Notes under the pieces: generated by a model
Told to the model about the DNA's origin: nothing
Databases searched by the model: none
What the model saw: the letters and a program-made list of their open reading frames with translations, nothing else
Source: Pyrocephalus nanus
Taxonomy: Eukaryota; Chordata; Aves; Passeriformes; Tyrannidae
Assembly: GCA_038380795.1 (NCBI GenBank)
Contig: CM076259.1
Span: 61,957,938-62,021,937, forward strand
Length of the DNA stretch: 64,000 nt
Direction of reading: 5' to 3'
In this document: positions 13,061-25,445 of the stretch, piece by piece
Numbering within the stretch: position 1 is the stretch's first letter
How the letters are laid out: every line of letters starts with the position of its first letter
Position numbers and translations under genes: made by a program

Positions 13061-15869
13061 TTTTATTCTGAGACTTTCAAGAAGGATATAATGGTGAAGT
13101 GGACATGCTTTAATATAAAATAGTCACCTCATCATGCACATAATGGGGTAAGGATTCCACTGAATATTTATACAGTTTTCAAAAAAAGTATTTGCAGTAA
13201 TGTCTTTGGATTAGTATAATCTCTGTACTGCCTGGACAGTTTTTCAGTATGTGATATAATTGATACTAGGTTGCAGGTCGTATTTTGACTAGTTATTTTC
13301 ATGATAATTTCTGACTTTATAGGTTGTGGAAAACCTTGTGCAGAAAAAACTGCACAAAAAGATAAAATAAGTTTACATTCATAGACTACTTTGTGACCTG
13401 GGATTAACATCTGTAATCTGAAGACAGAAAATAAAAAAGGAAAGGAAAATGTGGCAAGTCAGACAACGTTGGAATATGATCTGTTAGGGTTCAGTTGAGT
13501 ATTATCTTTAAAGTCACTCAGAGGTAAAGAGAGGAAATAAACTGCTCAGATAAAAACAACATGCAGATTCTGAGAAGATATCAGCTACTCTGGTGGGTGC
13601 TGAGGACATAAAGGACAGAAATGAAATAAATTGGACAAAATTTTAGGGTGCTATAAATCAAAGGAAAATAGCCAGAGTTTGAGAAGTAAGATTGAAAGTA
13701 GGTGTTTGGAAATAGATTTTAATAGGAAATTATTCTTAATGGAACACTGATAAGAAAATAGACCATCCTAACAAGTATTCAGCATAAATTTGCCTGTTGA
13801 TTTAGTATTTGGAGAAGGAGGCAGCTTTTCTGGAGGAACTAACTGACTATTCTGGCTTTATTGTATTGCCATCATTCAGGTGTGCAACACACAGTAGGGA
13901 ACTATGTTAGGAAAAATCAGTTCTGTAGTATGAATGTACAATTCTGTACCTTTGGCTTGTTTTGACATCACTAGGATTATATTTTTGTCAGTAATAGAAA
14001 CTGCATTTGAAAAAGCAAGAGGATTTCAGTGAAGAGTATAAGAAAGTAGAATTATATATGCATAGATGAAGAATAACATAGAGCAAATGTGTCATTTATA
14101 TTACATACCTAGTTGAAAAAAAGTATTTTTTCTTATAATGACCTTGTAATTTGGAAATGCAAGTGAATTATATAAAGTTATAATACTGGGATGCCTCTGA
14201 GTATAGTTTCAGAAAATTACATAAAACATCCAAACAAAATACTTGAAGTTATCCATTTTTTTTTTCCGAGTACATTACATATTCTAAACCTAATGTCTGA
14301 ACTGCCAGAACTGGTAGTTCCTGTTTTGAGGAAAAGAGTAGTTTGAAGACTTCTGCAAAAAGACATTCTAAAAAATCTTATGGCAGATAGTGCAGGTACA
14401 ACTGTCTGCTAGAGAAGTTTTCATAGACTGCTTCTCTCTTCATGGTGAATACATTCTGTGTCCATCACTCCTGCTTAAGTCATCACTCTGGGGGATTGCC
14501 TCTCTATGTTTCCTGAGGAGGTGGGGGGACATAGTTTGTAGGAGCTGCTGGAAGCTAAGCTGGAGTATGGGAAGAAGAAAATAACTGCATTCAGAAGTTT
14601 GGCTGAAGGGTAGATGCATTTCTGGAGATGGAGATTGGGTGTCTGAGGAGGAGTGTAATGCTACTAGGAGCCCTTCAGCTTGTTTACTCAGTCTATTGAG
14701 AGCACACCTAGGTATCATGCACATTTTGCAGATGGATAGATTAACTAGATTATGAAGAACAACTACTAAATTTCAGGAATTCATTGTGAAAGTACCCTAT
14801 GACTAAACTGTATGAATATTAAAAAGCAAAACCTAACTGTAGAAACCACTTCTGAGAAGAACTTTCATATGTGACTATGGTATAGTTGCATGGTCTGCAC
14901 AAGTGAAATAGAGCAAAGAAGCAGAAAATCTAGGCTAAATGTCATAAACTGCTGAGCAGTTTATCACTTCCTTTTATTTTCCCCCTTCTTTCCAAGGAAA
15001 TAATTTGAAGATTCCTGAGATAAACTATCTGTGGTTAAAAAAAGTAAAGAAACTGGATTCTCTAAAGGCAGGCATTTGGTAATAAATGTGAAGACAGATC
15101 GTCACTGCAAATTGATCTGTTGTTATCATGCATCCTTTGTTTTCCTTCTCTTGTTACAGAATATTTCTTCTTTATTTAGTCAAAACTCATTGAAAACAAT
15201 GTAAAGCTTGACATACCTTTACCACAAACTAGTAACTGTGTAATCATCAAAGAGAGACTCCATAGTGTACTTCAACTAGCAACAACCTTACTCTATTTCA
15301 GCAGACATTACCTTTTTTGAGACAATAGAGAGAGATACAGGCTTTGAGTCGTCTCCCTTGTTATGCTTGATTTTCAATGAAAAACTAGATTTATTCCTGT
15401 CTGTCCATCTACCTATCTGTCTGCTTATTTATTAAGAAATCATAATTCTTGTTTTAGCTATTAACTGTAAAACTAAGAAGATATACAAAATCCCTGGTTT
15501 ATACAGTTCTTTGAAGAAAAGGAAAAAGTAAGAAAAAATTACTTACTCTAGATTCTAAGAAAAATGTAATTACTGATTTCCAGAATAGTTACTGGGAGAT
15601 ATAGAGATGTAATTTTTTCAAGGATCTGTGAGGTCTACTTCTCTACAGTACTGTAAAATTTCAAGTAATCTGGTACCTTCATTTACAGATAAAGCAAAAT
15701 CAAAGAACACTCCTGCGAAATGGCCAGAATAAAAGTCAGTGAATAAAATTGTTTTATTTGTGCTAAAATAAAGTCTGAAAAAGGAAAATTATTTCAATGT
15801 TCAGGTAAAGGAGAATGCATAGGAGAACATCAGTGAAAACATTGTTGGAAAGCAAGATTTATAAGGCAT
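13061..15869. other. AT-rich desert, nothing recognised
   Basis: AT-rich, CpG-poor sequence. ORFs on both strands (for example the 64- and 94-codon overlapping pair at 14390-14724) have no recognisable motif. No RNA gene or repeat family is visible. Confidence 0.6.
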
Positions 15870-16150
15870 GTTCCAAAAGAGTTGCACTTGTTTAGTCAAG
15901 AGAGAACTGGGGAAAATAATATGACATCTGAAGATCATTGTGAAGAAGATGGTCATCAATTTTCTTTTGTACCCAGTTGTGGAAGGACAAAAAAATTTAG
16001 CTTAATTTGCAGTCAAAAATAACAGACTTCATATTTGTAAAATCCTTCTAAGTACAAGGACAGTTAAAGACTGGAACCAACCTATCTGTCAGTGATGCAG
16101 CATCTTCCTCACTGGCTATTTAGAACGGATTAGACAAAAAGTTTCTGTCA
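15870..16150 (+). mobile_element. Old CR1/L3-type LINE 3' relic
   Basis: The order of motifs resembles the 3' part of amniote CR1/L3 LINEs. There is a segment like 'ATGACATCTGAAGATCATTGTGAAGAAG', then a run of A-rich sequence, then 'GACAGTTAAAGACTGGAAC' and 'GTGATGCAGCATCTTCCTCACTGG'. These correspond to the 'R..KHWN..P' and 'SP.L' blocks at the ORF2 C-terminus. It is heavily diverged, has no open frame and lacks a clear terminal octamer. Confidence 0.5.
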
Positions 16151-19100
16151 TCAAAATGCTCTTACATCTATCTTCTTTTACAACTGTTGGCTCCACACAA
16201 TAAATATTCCAGAATACTAAGAAGTAATTTAAAAAGTAAGTTTGGAATGTGGAGATGAAATCAGATAGTCCGGATGCATGATAAATCAGATAAATCATCA
16301 TAAATGCAGGTATCTTTTTTTTTTTTTTTCTGAAAGATGTATTCTTGAATTTTGTATGCCTTTGTATATTTTAATTTGCACTTATTTAAATTTTAAAGTT
16401 AATATACATGTAATTTCTATTTACAGTTCATCAGTAAGGAGAAAGCATATTACCTGTTCATGCAAGCAGTGCTATTGTTCTGCTTACACTGCTTGGTTCT
16501 CTGGTCAGGAAGCTGGTTTCAGCATGGTCAATACCCCTTTTTCTTGGCTTCTAGTTCTATCTAGCACACACTCCTCAGATATGTATACCTTTGTAGATAT
16601 TACAGGGAAATATTTTGAATTCAAAACACATGTAGTTTCTTTTAAGTAAGATATAGATGACTAGGTTTATTATTCAACAGAATATCTGAAAAAGTGTGAT
16701 TCCTAAAACCAGAACTTTGATGGTGAATTTTACTTTCTGTGGTTAACAGACTATTTTTACAGTGGTAAATGAAGTCTATTAGTAATAAAAATGAAACCTA
16801 GTGTCTATGCTGTGATAATGCAACCCTAAAGTGAAATTAGTTGGTGATATTAGAAAGTATCATTTGCATTTTTGCTCCAAACCTCAAGTTTTTTTCCTGT
16901 ACTAAAAAAAATATTAAAGAAAATGTATGGTTCACATTACCAACATTCATAGCCTTGATTAAAACAGGAATAATCCATGTATATGCTTTTGTTAGAGCAT
17001 AAAATATATAACAAGAGCAAGATTATTGAAGGAATGAAGATCATTTGACTATTCAGAATACTGACAGAACTCAGTCTGTTCAGAATACTGGCTAGCATGT
17101 CTGTGCTTTCTAAGAAATTCCACTTCAAGGGTGATGAAAAAACTGTTTATAATTATTACTGTGGTAATCTGTTAGGTGCTTAAGGCCTTACGTGTTCATA
17201 TCAAACAGTAATTAAAGTCTTCAAATTAAAGTGTTTATCTTCCAGTTGTTTTTCTTGTATTGGGTCTGTGACAAGAAAGGCTGTGAACATTTGCAAATGG
17301 ACATTTTATTGTACCCTCATCCCTCAAATTGTGTTAGAAACATTTCAATTATTAGAAGCAGCTGTATTAAAAATGTGAATTGTGTACAGAGAATCAAGTA
17401 GCTTTCACTCAGTTAACATCCCAGAGAGGAAGATTAAGTAAGTAGCACCCTTTCATTTTGTAGCTTGTTATGTCTTGTTAACTTGATAAGGAACCAAGGG
17501 GTTCCAGTATAACTTTTCTGTTTAATACTACACTTGAATCATTTAGATTTACCTGGCTTTGGTTTATGGTTTGTTCTTGGGGTTTTGTTTGGTTGGTTTT
17601 ATGGTTTGTTTGTTATTGGTGGGGTTTTTTGTTTGTGTGTTATTTTAAAGTAGGAAGTATCTGCTTATGGTATTTGAGAATTAACTTACAAAGAGACCTC
17701 CAAAATCTTATAACTTTTATAGTACAAGCCAATCTGGAGAATGATTGTTGTCAACTTGAATAGAATTATTCAAGAATATGACTCACATCTTTGTATTAAT
17801 ACAGTTTATATAGAAGAAAAACAGTATAGGTGAGAGAAGTTTTTGGAGGAATGTGTCCAGCAAATAACTTAAGAATGTTTAACTCACTTTTTTACAAGGA
17901 TAGGAAAGTGTAATTCCTGGATAGAAGTGAATACTGCTTTAAAAAGGCCTCTGAAAGTTATGTGACTTGACTTCTCATGACAGTCAAAGAAGTAACTTAC
18001 AATCCAAGATGTTTCGTGAAGAAAGAATAACGGTTCTAAGTTGCAAGATGCCTAGATCAATTGAACAAATTGAGAAAAATGAAAGAAAAAATAATAAGTC
18101 TCCTTTTACTTATAATTGAAACCTCTGGTTCTGTAATTTTACTTGTGAGAACTTCCTTCTCAATATGTATACTAATTTAATAGTTACTGTAAACAAACAT
18201 CAATTTTTACAGTTGCAAATGCAAAGTATAGTTTAATCTTTCTAATTTAATATTTTATTGAACAGTTTAAAAAAAAAAAATGTGCTGACTACAGAGAGTA
18301 TTTACTTAACCAGAGCGGATTTATTATGATGAGAAATTTAGTTTTTTCTGCATATCTTCAGAGGCCCAGCACAACTACTACAGAAATCAATCTCTAGCAA
18401 GGTGCCTGTATCTGGTTTGGGTAGTATGAATACTCAGAAACATACAGAGCTAATAATATAAAAGGATCTAACCCCCATTTTCAAAGGTGTTAATTAAATT
18501 ATAATTTAATAATTTGAAAAATATTACTTACAGATTAAATAAAGACATTCAGAAACAGAATAATTAAAGGGTGGTTAGGAAGAAAAAAATATATGCACTT
18601 TGATTAAATGTGGTAAACAGCACATACAAGGAAAGTGGAATGATATAATATTTATTTTGCTTGGCAGGAGAATATATGATTGGAGGTAGAATTGGGAAAA
18701 CATGGTGTGCAGTTATTCTGAGCTATTCTGTTTTAGCAGATTTAATAATGTAATCTAATCCCCATATTTAATGGAACCACAATTGGACTGAACAAAGTAG
18801 TACAAACTCTAAATCAGAAAGATATAGGTTGGAAAGTGTAAATGTTAGTGTTTAGGAGTGTGGATAATTTTTGTCCAGCTTTGAGAAATAAATAAGAAAA
18901 TGTCAGAATTATGAAAATATTTTATTTGGAAAAGTAGAAATTGCATTTATTGAGGTTTTGGGCTCTACAAACTAACAGTGTAAGCCACAGCAACAGTATA
19001 AAGAAGTAGTTACTTTATTAATGCAGTTTGTGTGTTACTTTGTATAGCCCAGTTTTCCACCCAAGCTGGCCTAAGCACAGAAAGTTATATTAATTGCCCA

Positions 19101-19239
19101 CTTTTTTAGAGAACATGAATAACTCATCTGGGATGCTTTCGGATGCTTCTTTGAGTGTTGTGTAGATGGATTTCATTGCTGGTGGGCATGTGCCCCTGGA
19201 GTGCAAGAACAAATTATTTGGATAAGCAGAGTCCATTAA
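16151..19239. other. AT-rich non-coding sequence
   Basis: No gene recognised. A 123-codon ORF at 16278-16649 starts over a poly(T) run and shows no family motif. Its middle follows a TTTACAG acceptor-like site near 16,425, but there is no matching evidence for an exon. A G/T-only tract (TTTGGTTTATGGTTTGTT-like) lies at 17,556-17,645. Confidence 0.55.
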
Positions 19240-19470
19240 ATGGTATCAGCAGACTACTGCTTGAGGCACCTTCATGTCCGCTGTCCTCGGGGCATTAAAT
19301 AGCCACATGAATACAAACACTGATGATTTCATTATTTTCATCATACCACAGAGATGGAAATAATGCAGTACATGTACTGTGTGATTTACTTAACTTTATT
19401 TGTGATAGTATAATTAATTTCATGGAATAAATTAAGTCCCCTTATGACCATTAGCAAAACACAGTTTGAG
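19240..19470. promoter_or_regulatory. Candidate conserved non-coding element (homeodomain-type AT motifs)
   Basis: The segment carries closely packed TAATTA/ATTA, TGATGATTTCATTATT and TTCATGG motifs with intact CpGs (TGTCCGCTGTCCTCGGG near 19,280). The texture is like that of vertebrate developmental enhancers and unlike the surrounding drifted sequence. Functional status is inference only. Confidence 0.22.
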
Positions 19471-19630
19471 TTAACATACTAGATATATCTTTTTATATAT
19501 GGATAAATGAGTCTTAGGTTACTGGGGTTTAAGATTTTCCCTAATGTGATTCTTTGGAGAGCAACATACGCCATAGTAATGTTTCCTCTTTCTAAGAAGA
19601 AACATACAGTAAGGGAGGGAGAGACTTCCT

Positions 19631-19664
19631 TCTTAAACAGTCTCTTAAACTGTCTCTTAAACAG
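19631..19664. repeat. Short tandem repeat, three copies of a ~12-bp unit
   Basis: Three near-identical copies of TCTTAAACAGTC (third position variants CTG/CAG) lie head to tail. No function is evident. Confidence 0.75.
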
Positions 19665-19737
19665 AAAACAATTTTTTGCTAAATTCCACAGGTAAAGCTA
19701 TAGTTATGATTTAAGACAGTCTGTCTTGTTCAGCATC

Positions 19738-20085
19738 CTAAGAGCTGTAATTCTGATCTTCTGGGACATATCCAGAAGACAGGGCAAGTGGACAGGGTCC
19801 ACTTGTATTGGCAAGGAAATCTGATGGAGGTAAGAGGAACGTGATTCTCAGCTTAAGTTGCTGCCCATGCATGTAGCAAGGGATAAAAAGATTCATCATC
19901 ATTATCACATGTCTTTGATTTGTGTATTTTAAAGTCCAGGTCCTAAAATGACCAATTTTATTACTTGCATACCCTTGCATTCCCTGCAGAGGCCTTGATA
20001 GGGACTGGCTTTGTGTTAAGTGCTTTATGTATTTATAGCCCTGATAATAGCGATTGTCTTTGTATTTCAGTACCATGTCATACAC
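19738..20085 (-). pseudogene. Coding-like open stretch of unknown identity (possible part of the 20.3-21.1 kb relic)
   Basis: The minus strand is open for 115 codons, with peptide such as YDMVLKYKDNRYYQGYKYIK. It lies directly downstream, in the same orientation, of other coding-like pieces at 20297-21103. I do not recognise a domain. It could be part of one decayed gene or transposon, or chance. There are no obvious splice sites and no upstream promoter signal. Confidence 0.2.
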
Positions 20086-20296
20086 AGTGCTGAGTGACTT
20101 GTTGGCCTCGTGGCTTTTCTCTCCCTCTTATTCTATAACAAGCTATCCAGCTTATTAGAAACAATAAACACCAGAAAGAAGTTCCCTTCTACGACTGATT
20201 GCAAAAGCAAATGTACCATTACAAATCAGTGACAGAGCCTTCTGTCTGTGCAACTTTACCGAAAGGGTGAGGGGGCTGGCAGTTCAGTGTCAACTA

Positions 20297-21103
20297 TCAG
20301 TGCCTCAGCAATTTCATTTGCTCTTTCAAATTCAGACTGGAGTAGTATCCATAATCTCCTAACCAATCACTAATCCGCAGGGATTTTGAACTGCCAGCCT
20401 GCAAGATGTCTATTTTTACATAGGGATCCATGCTGTAGAGAAAAGACTCATAGGAACTCTGGATTACATTACAGAATGTAATGTACTCTTCAGTCTTTGT
20501 CATGAAATAAGCAGGAATTTCCTTTTGACTTTGTCTTTGCTCTGCCTCCTCCCAGAAAAAGTAGCTATCATCACAGCCTGCCTCAGAAGATAAAGGGTTG
20601 AGGTGTAGTACCACAACAGATCACTGATTCAGTTCACACAAGTCCAAAACTCTATGATCAACAGTTCTCAGACTTACAAAAACAACACTGATTTAAAACA
20701 CTTGGTTATGGTTTTGCTGTTATACATCATATTATCAAGAGCTTTTTACTTCCCAGAGGAGAGATCCTAAACAGCAACAGGTCCATTAAATCAGCTTCTA
20801 GGTCATCTTTTAAGATCAGTGAAAACATCTCAGCAATTATAGTCTCTCCCAAAACATTCTGTACTTTATCTACATTGTGGACAAAATTGATTAAAAGCAC
20901 AGCCTTGCAATGACCTGGTACATGCTGCATCAGATGTCTGTGATACATAAAGAAGTCCTTTCCTCATTAAACTTTGAACAAATGACACTTACTACTGTGT
21001 CACCTTCATACCTCAAAGTACTAAGGGTCTGGGTGACAGAGAGGGATTTGCTCCCATTCAAAATCTCTGTGATGTCCAGGAGATGCTTTCTCTCCATATA
21101 ATT
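20297..21103 (-). pseudogene. Decayed protein-coding remnant, family not recognised
   Basis: On the minus strand three successive open pieces look more protein-like than their surroundings. From 21,100 downward: a piece with MERKHLLDITEILNGSKSLS leading to VVSVICSKFNEERTS; then, after a frame change near 20,945, a piece with HLMQHVPGHCKAVLLINFVH and IIAEMFSLILKDDLEADLMD; then 20297-20614 with EEYITFCNVIQSSYESFLYS. Near 20,310 a frame change would continue into EFERANEIAEALIVDTELPA. The lack of introns and the frame changes suggest a processed pseudogene or a dead transposase gene. A hAT-like transposase is one weak possibility. I cannot name the parent gene. Confidence 0.35.
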
Positions 21104-22569
21104 ATTTCAGAGTCAGTACCCTCTGCCTTGAACAGAAAGTAAATTTGGGTTTGTTTTTCAGGGACTTGCCAAATAAGTGCTGATAGTCAATGCAATAATT
21201 AATCATCTATTTGTCAACAAGCCTTTGAGGGGCAAGAACTTTCATGTGACATATGGCTCTGAGTTAAGCCATTCAGAACCAGGCAACATTTGGGGTTAGA
21301 GCCGATAATGTTAGAGGCTCTTGAGCCTTTCTAACCTTCAGCATATCTAACCATCATAGCAGGGAGTCAACTTCCAGAGTTACTGTTCTCAAATGGGGAC
21401 TTTTAAACGTGTGCTTGTTCATAACAGATACAATTTAATGTCTGTTCTAACTAGAGGGATGCTGAGAGCTCCTGACAGAATATTTTGTTTACTTGTGTAA
21501 TAATATGGGCTTTGTGTGCCTTTTTTTGTTTGTTTTTTACCTTTCTTTGTGTCTTGTGAAACTTTCAGTACATTCTTTTTACCTGCTTAGCCAGATATAC
21601 TCTTCTGAAATAATAATCAGATCCTGCAGCCAAAGCCAGTAGGATTACAGCTGATAGACTGGGCGTTGCTTAGGTGAAATCTGCTGACAGAAACTATATT
21701 GCAACATTTTGAGTCAAATAGAGTCACTTTAACTAGAGTTACTCACAAACCTAAATGAAAAGACTTTCTGTGTGAATATCTGGCATCATCAGTATCCCTT
21801 AACCTCTTCTGCTTCAGTAGTATGGGACTGTTCAACAGCTTTGACACTAAGTGGAGTTTACCTATTTTCTCTAAAAGTCCATTTTTTCTGCAACAGTAGC
21901 TTGTCTTCTGTACAGTGGTACAATATACCTTACCTTGTAGCAAGATTTCTAAAAGGCTGTTGTTTTACTTTTACTTAAGAATGGAGACCTCTCTTACCTA
22001 TCTGTATAATTCTTTAATAATAGAAACTGGGCTTTCTTATCTGCTTGAGAAATATTTCTGTGCCTTGTAAAACACATAGTAGGGAAAACTGGAGTATACT
22101 GTATGGGTTATGACTCTCCTACTGAAATTATAGGAAACTATCAAAAGCTTCTGCTGGTTTGATTATGATGTTAACTGTGCCCATTTAAGGTCTCCTGCCA
22201 AACTCAAAAAGTAATACCCTTCTCCTTTAGAGGAGGCTTGAACTAGTTTATCTTCAGTTTTCTCCTTCATATTTTAGATAGAGTTTACACTGATTCCTTG
22301 AGCTTTAGTTATTAGCAAGTAATTTGCTTTGAATGGGGATGATTTCTGTGGATTGGCAAATTTTCTTGTCTTTATTTCCACTCCCTACTATGTTTTTAGA
22401 TTCTGCTTGCAGAAAGACCAGCAGAGTTTTAAGAGCACAATATGCATGACTGCATCTTTTCCTCTAATGCATCTTCCCAAACAGTGGAAAAGAATGGCTC
22501 TGTCAGAGCCATCTAAGCTTCCAGTTCCCCAAGATCTTGGAAGGGCTTCTGTGCAATAGCAGCTTCAAC
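21104..22569. other. Non-coding sequence, slightly higher G+C
   Basis: No gene recognised. The composition is a little less AT-rich than the first 19 kb, and short pyrimidine tracts occur. Part of it may belong to the same old inserted element as the neighbouring remnants. Confidence 0.5.
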
Positions 22570-22715
22570 GTCTGCCACATATAGCAGGCAAACTGGTGGT
22601 CGATTGGCAGACCTAAGAAGAAATAGATTACCAGCCCAGGGGCAATGGAATCTTCTTCAGACTGTAATTACAGCACCCCTCTAACAAACACCAAAATTTG
22701 CCACTTCAAAACAGC
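22570..22715 (+). mobile_element. Possible RNase H/C-terminal remnant of a DIRS-like retroelement
   Basis: Translating the plus strand gives HIAGKLVV in one frame, then, after a frame change near 22,604, LADLRRNRLPAQGQWNLLQT followed shortly by PKFATSKQ. The order resembles the end of RNase H in DIRS-type polyproteins ('HI.GK.N..AD.LSR', '.EWSLH..V', 'P.IDLFAT..N'). Only about 45 codons align, with stops and indels, and no clear reverse-transcriptase core is seen upstream. The call rests on remembered family motifs and is tentative. Confidence 0.25.
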
Positions 22716-25250
22716 AATAAATGTTTTAAAATCACAGACAAAAAGGATGGACAGGAATCAGCTTTTCACCTTCTCTATCAATAAATAAATGAGGGTGCAT
22801 CAGAGCACACTGGCGGTAGGCACGTTCAAAGCAAATAATACAAGAAATTATATTGGCTTACATGTTCATGGGTAATACAACATTATTGAACTAAAGACAG
22901 TATGGTTTAAAGAAGTTCTCACTGGTCTAAGGAGAGACTGCATGAGACCCTGGCAGAGAGATCTAGTGAAGGTCACTGACTAGACATCAGGTTCAGGAAA
23001 CCGTCCAAGCTGAAATGAAGTTGGATGCTGGAACCTATGGGCATTATCAAATGTGCTTGTCCAGGGCCTGCTGTTCACTGAGAGAATATTTGGATAAGAA
23101 CTGGCTTATGACAGCTGTTGTAGATTGGTAAATGGGCCAAGTGTATGCCTGGCCTGAACTAGTCTGACCTCTCTAGTGTTCTTTAAGTAAAGTTTATTTA
23201 TGCATCCTAACCTTCTCACAGTCTTTGCAAAAATGAAACAAAATACTTTTAGGACCTTCCCCTCTTTAAAATTCAATCAACTATTGCCAATCTCAGTCAG
23301 TCTCGTTCCTTTCACTGCAATCTCAGCTTTGCTAACTTCATGGTCTTTCATAGTATTTCAAGGATTTCAAGGATTTTATAATATATGTTAATGAAATGCT
23401 TCTACTTCTCCTCTTTTTCCTCACTTAATTTTTCCTTCACCTAAACTAAAATTTATTAATTTTCATCTCTCTAGAAACTTGTTGCTACCATTGTAATTCT
23501 GAGTAGTGACTTCTCTCGTTCCTTATGCTGGCCTTCAGATTCTCTTTATTACAAAGGAAATCTTTGAGCCTGCCTGTAAGTCATGTTCCAAAATACATCA
23601 AGCTAGGATCACAGCCTTTGGACATTCTCAGAAATAACTTCCCTTCTCTTCCTTTAAACTTGGGAAGTTGTCCTGACAGTAAGCTTATCCTCCTAAGACA
23701 CTTAGTAAGGACAAGGAAATTTAATGGGAAGTCTCTATTTTTAGCAGAGATTAAGGTGGCCAATGCTTATGTTCAATTCCCTGGTTAACCAGAAGTCCTT
23801 CCAATTTTCAGTAGATAGGCATAGGTGCAGCTAGAGCTTGGGGAGGGGAAGAGTGGATGGAGGAACAGGGAAGGATCTAGAGCTCATCATAGTATTCTTT
23901 TAGCCTTTGCATCCTGCTTTTGGTAAATCTGCGCCTGAATAGCCAGTGCATTAAAGAAAAAGCCTATCCTGTTTGTTTTCTTACTTCTACCACCTCAGGT
24001 ATTGAGGAAATGAAGGCAAACCTCTGTGCCAGGGCTCTGTCTCTAACTTTGTATGTATACCAACAGGCACACTAGGAACCCATTCTGGTTTGAACATACT
24101 GTAGTGCAAGTGGCTGACAAAAAAGAAAGGAAGGAATTCACGTTTTCTGTTACTTGTGTGGCCTCTGGAATGATTAATATGTGTTTAATGAATTCTATAG
24201 GTACACTTTATTTAAATTAAATGTTTGCTTTTTAACACGACCGCCTTATTATGAAAGTAGGGCAGCCAGTATTAAGGTTAAATTTACTGTATTATTTTAA
24301 AATAACACAATAAAAATACTGTATTGCACAATTTTTTATGATGAAGTTTTAGATTAAGTCAAACTGCTGAAGGGGTGGAAGTCACTGGCAGAGCAGTTGG
24401 AACTATAACCTGCAGAATGTGGAACCTGCTTCTGATAGCTTTTCCTTTTCTCTTTTAATGTACTCATCCAGTTTATATTAATGACTACTATGTTCAAAGT
24501 TGAAAAATCCACCGGGAGATGAAAAAGCAGGTAATATCATTTGTTCTCTTCAGGTCCATGAATGAAATCTGTAAGAGGATGAAATGTACTAATTTCTAAA
24601 GTCTTGAAGGTCGTGCTAGCCAGAAACAAGCATTTAAGTTCACCAACTAGCAGTGATTAGTTCTTGCTGAATGAATCCTTTTTCAATGCGGTACATTCTG
24701 ATAACTTTTTTTTCTTAAATGTTATGTACATTCATGGTTATTTAATTTAACTGATAGAAAATAAAGGGCTCTTCACTGCATTTTGATTGAATACCATTTT
24801 CCATCTACACACACACTTTTATAAATTACAACTGGAAGACTAAGTCATGGTAAAGAGAAGCCATTAATTTTCTATTATAAAATGTAAAAATTAAGAATAA
24901 GAAGTTCATTATATAGATGGTGGAATAAAAATTGTACAGTCATGAAATCACAATCTGGATAGCAAAAAGAATTGTATTTTGCCAAACAGGTATATTTAGT
25001 TGAATAAGGGCCTTTAAAATAATAATAATTTTAAAAATTAAAAAAAAAAAAAAGAAATGTAAAACCAGACCAAAATAGGCTAAGACAAAGCTCTTATCCT
25101 TTCTGTTTTAAAAGGTAGCTAGAATTGATAATTGAACTCAGGGACACAAACCAATTCATCCAGTCTGCTGATAACATGCACTTGTAGTTCTGGGTCCTAA
25201 ACAAACACAATATGGGCCTTGCAAGTGCTTTAGAAAGTCCTGGTTAATAA
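22716..25250. other. Non-coding sequence, nothing recognised
   Basis: ORFs such as 23525-23788 (87 codons) lack domains. AT-rich, possibly conserved-looking DNA with TAAT and TTTAAATT motifs lies near 24,130-24,330. A poly(A) run lies at 25,040-25,053. Confidence 0.5.
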
Positions 25251-25259
25251 TCAGTTGTC

Positions 25260-25445
25260 CAGGAGTCCCCTCTGACCCGCACAGGCCCTCCTTCGTCTTG
25301 GAACAAAACCCCAGCAGCTGTTGCTTATACGAGCCATCGTGGTGCAGAAAGTGGAACCCTTCACTGCCGCTGCCGCCTCCTCCCTCGGTTTCCTCACCGC
25401 ATGTAGGGAGAGAAACCTGCATCTGCAAATTACTTTCAGAGCAAA
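25260..25445. promoter_or_regulatory. Small isolated CpG cluster
   Basis: About eight CpG dinucleotides lie within roughly 140 bp (25,275-25,405), including GCTGCCGCCTCC and CGTGGTGCAG, in a region where CpG is otherwise nearly absent. Open frames exist on both strands (25156-25449 minus, 25298-25492 plus) but neither is recognised. It may be a small promoter, an exon or an enhancer that has escaped methylation-driven decay. Confidence 0.3.

Noticed and set aside
16278..16649. 123-codon ORF with hydrophobic start
   Set aside because: The start lies on a poly(T) run and the ORF shows no conserved motif. It is likely random in AT-rich DNA.
22800..22870. IRAHWR peptide resembling the HxxR box of a tyrosine recombinase
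   Set aside because: It is too short, adjoins a stop, and no other recombinase block is found nearby in the right order.
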